Shown: positions 5,440 to 6,454 of the stretch, piece after piece
Position numbering within the stretch: position 1 is the stretch's first letter
Layout of the letters: the number at the start of each line of letters is the position of its first letter
Assembly (NCBI GenBank): GCA_023266715.1
Contig: JAHFPK010000165.1
Location: forward strand, 1 to 6,454
Direction: 5' to 3'
Length of the DNA: 6,454 bases
Source: Hyphomicrobiales bacterium
GTDB taxonomy: Bacteria; Pseudomonadota; Alphaproteobacteria; Rhizobiales; Aestuariivirgaceae
Notes under the pieces: generated by a model
The model's database searches: none
What the model saw: the letters and a program-made list of their open reading frames with translations, nothing else
What the model was told of the DNA's origin: nothing
Made by a program: the position numbers and the translations under genes

Positions 5440-5988
5440 CTAAATCAGAACTTCCGACCATGCCATGGACATGGAGTAAACGCCGGTCTGCGCCACGGAA
5501 GCAGCAACAAAGATCAACTGGCCAGGCGGCACTATGATGGCGCCGTCGAACTGCCAACTAAAGGCGTTGATTTCGCCAAGAGCGGCGGTCGCAGAGGCCT
5601 TGCCAGCCGGCAGGAACATGGCGCCGGTGCCGCCTGCGGTGAGGGTAGCCGCCGATGGTGTAAAGCGCATGACTGAGGCATTGCCTTTGCCGAGCAGGGC
5701 ATTCTTGGGCGTGCCATCGGTGAAGGCCGAGAGTGGTGCCGCAGTGGCCAGCGTGAAGCCGCAATACTGGTTTGCAATGGCCCAAGTGCCGAGCGCGATG
5801 GTGCCCGAGGTGTAGCCAATATTGAGCCAGAGCGGCACTGCATAGTGGGTAGTGGAGGTATTCCACAGGCCAAAGGTGACCGCCGTTCCCGTGGTGATGG
5901 GGGCCGCAACGCCAGCCGCAGCAGTTGAACCGATGAGCACTCGCCCGGCGGCGACCTCACTGAAATATTTCCCGCTAGAAATCGCCAT
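5440..5988 (-). CDS. Beta-rich phage structural-type protein with FDGxIxVPPG motif (182 aa)
   Basis: The ATG at 5988 has a clear AGGAG 6 nt upstream, so the start is firm. Visible motifs: GKYFSEVAAGRVLIGSTAAAGVAAP (6-30), TFGLWNTS and LWLNIGYTSGTIALGTW (38-69), AFTDGTPKNALLGKGNASVMRF (88-109), WQFDGAIIVPPGQLIFVAA (145-163), SMSMAWSEVL (172-181). I remember phage proteins with the same series (AGR-F-GST--AGVA-P, FGLWNP-D, AF-D-TP-NALLG-G--S-MRF, DG-I-VPPG---FVA, S--W-E); they are of unknown role among virion genes. There is no signal peptide or membrane helix. The Gly/Ala/Thr-rich composition and PPG loop suggest a jelly-roll-like virion protein. It starts 56 nt after the preceding stop codon and ends 18 nt before the next ATG. 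Confidence 0.9.
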   Translation of the reverse strand: MAISSGKYFSEVAAGRVLIGSTAAAGVAAPITTGTAVTFGLWNTSTTHYAVPLWLNIGYTSGTIALGTWAIANQYCGFTLATAAPLSAFTDGTPKNALLGKGNASVMRFTPSAATLTAGGTGAMFLPAGKASATAALGEINAFSWQFDGAIIVPPGQLIFVAASVAQTGVYSMSMAWSEVLI

Positions 5989-6043
5989 GACGGACTCCTG
6001 TGAATGAGATAAGAATGAGCTGATTGAGCATTGTCATGAACCT
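5989..6043 (-). other. 55-nt intergenic gap containing a possible 20-codon overlapping ORF
   Basis: This is the second-longest gap between genes. No -35/-10 pair is convincing. A short ORF runs from the ATG at 6037 (or a second ATG at 6031) to TAG at 5977-5975, overlapping the next gene out of frame. AGAGG, overlapping the previous TAG, lies 3 nt from the first ATG and 9 nt from the second. The 20-residue product MTMLNQLILISFTGVRHGDF has a hydrophobic middle. A gap this short can hold such an ORF by chance, so I do not call it a gene. Confidence 0.2.
5995..5999 (-). promoter_or_regulatory. Shine-Dalgarno AGGAG for the 182-residue gene
   Basis: On the minus strand AGGAG (5999-5995) stands 6 nt before the ATG at 5988, which is optimal spacing. 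It decides the start of the 182-residue gene and shows that this gene can begin translation on its own, unlike several downstream genes that have poor sites and overlapping start/stop codons. Confidence 0.75.
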
Positions 6044-6454
6044 CTAAGAGTCTACTGCTGGAATGACAAATCCTGTGGCGCCGACCACGCCGGAAACCCG
6101 GTTTTCAAACGGGTACACGCCAACAGTGGTGGTGAATATTTTGTCCGAAGCGGTTACCAAGGTGCCGGAGAAGTTGCGGTAAACCACGCCAGTTGAGGAC
6201 GCCCCCAGTTTGGCCACGGTGCCATCGGTTGCCGCAGTCTGCTTGGAAATGACCACGTTGTCGCCGATTTCGATATTGGTCGAAGCGCCCGTTGTGACGG
6301 TGAGCAGGATCGGCGCATCGGCCGTGCGTTCAGTGATCGCACGGTTGCGCAGCAGGGTCACGTCAATATTGGCGTCGGCGACCAGAATCATCGAATTGAC
6401 CGAGGTGACACCGGTGCCGAACCAATCGCAATCCAGGACCGCCAAGCCATCAGC
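6044..6454 (-). CDS. Beta-rich phage structural-type protein, N terminus beyond window edge
   Basis: The stop TAG is at 6046-6044, and the frame stays open to the right edge (136 or more codons). A TTG at 6445 could serve as a start, but it has no clear Shine-Dalgarno and the frame continues upstream as ADG, so I treat the gene as 5'-truncated by the window. The visible part has GLAVLDCDWFGTGV, then a stretch rich in V, I, T and A (DANIDVTLLRNRAITERTAD, APILLTVTTGASTNIEIGDN), VVYRNFSGTLVTASD and a hydrophobic Gly/Val C terminus, VSGVVGATGFVIPAVDS. Composition and context fit a virion protein. I do not recognise a family. It is the first gene of the visible transcript, and 55 nt separate it from the 182-residue gene. 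Confidence 0.8.
   Translation of the reverse strand, partial: ADGLAVLDCDWFGTGVTSVNSMILVADANIDVTLLRNRAITERTADAPILLTVTTGASTNIEIGDNVVISKQTAATDGTVAKLGASSTGVVYRNFSGTLVTASDKIFTTTVGVYPFENRVSGVVGATGFVIPAVDS

Noticed and set aside
6443..6445. TTG as the start of the right-edge gene
   Set aside because: No clear ribosome site, and the frame stays open to the window edge, so the real start is probably outside.
1..6454. Searched for CRISPR arrays, tRNA genes, insertion-sequence ends, attachment sites and a sigma-70-type promoter
   Set aside because: No regularly spaced repeats, cloverleaf, transposase or paired terminal repeats were seen, and no -35/-10 pair stood out in the short gaps. The only repeat is the coding one at 2331-2510.

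Overview
This window looks like part of the virion-protein (morphogenesis) block of a tailed-phage or prophage genome. Every gene I can support lies on the minus strand, so transcription runs from the right edge to the left edge. The genes are packed almost without spacing. Most products are rich in Thr, Ser, Ala, Gly and Val with alternating hydrophobic residues, which is the look of beta-sandwich or fibre-type virion proteins. Several resemble families I know only as conserved phage proteins without an assigned job. The host is uncertain. Moderate-to-high G+C, frequent ATGGCN starts and the kinds of protein seen suggest a proteobacterial (perhaps alphaproteobacterial) phage, but nothing here proves it. 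I see no integrase, repressor, tRNA, lysis gene or bacterial gene, so I cannot tell a free phage from a prophage.

Layout in order of transcription: (1) 6454-6044, a protein whose start lies beyond the right edge; (2) 5988-5440, a 182-residue beta-rich protein; (3) 5421-5041, a 126-residue (or 128-residue) conserved phage protein; (4) 5038-3749, a 429-residue modular fibre or spike-like protein with a GTG start; (5) 3748-3314, a 144-residue conserved phage protein; (6) 3313-2567, a 248-residue two-module protein; (7) 2567-2241, a 108-residue protein carrying a 21-residue tandem repeat; (8) 2244-1777, a 155-residue two-domain protein with an RHPQDL motif; (9) a possible 17-codon ORF at 1762-1709 with the best Shine-Dalgarno sequence in the window; (10) 1716-1471, an 81-residue protein; (11) 1474-302, a 390-residue two-lobed protein; (12) 309 to the left edge, a conserved phage protein cut by the window.

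The start and stop codons are interlocked (ATGA, TAATG, abutting stop/start, 8-nt overlap) from 3749 to 302 apart from the 60-nt gap at 1717-1776. This points to one polycistronic message with translational coupling. I see no convincing promoter, and no terminator acting on the coding strand, inside the window. The only terminator-like hairpin faces the other strand, inside the 390-residue gene.

No defence, CRISPR or metabolic system is visible. The most unusual items are the 17-codon ORF whose peptide resembles the N terminus of the gene it leads into, the repeat protein, the probable internal duplication in the 390-residue protein, and the unbroken run of accessory-looking beta-rich proteins without any recognisable capsid, portal, terminase or tape-measure gene among them. 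Family statements are from memory of protein families; no search was run.
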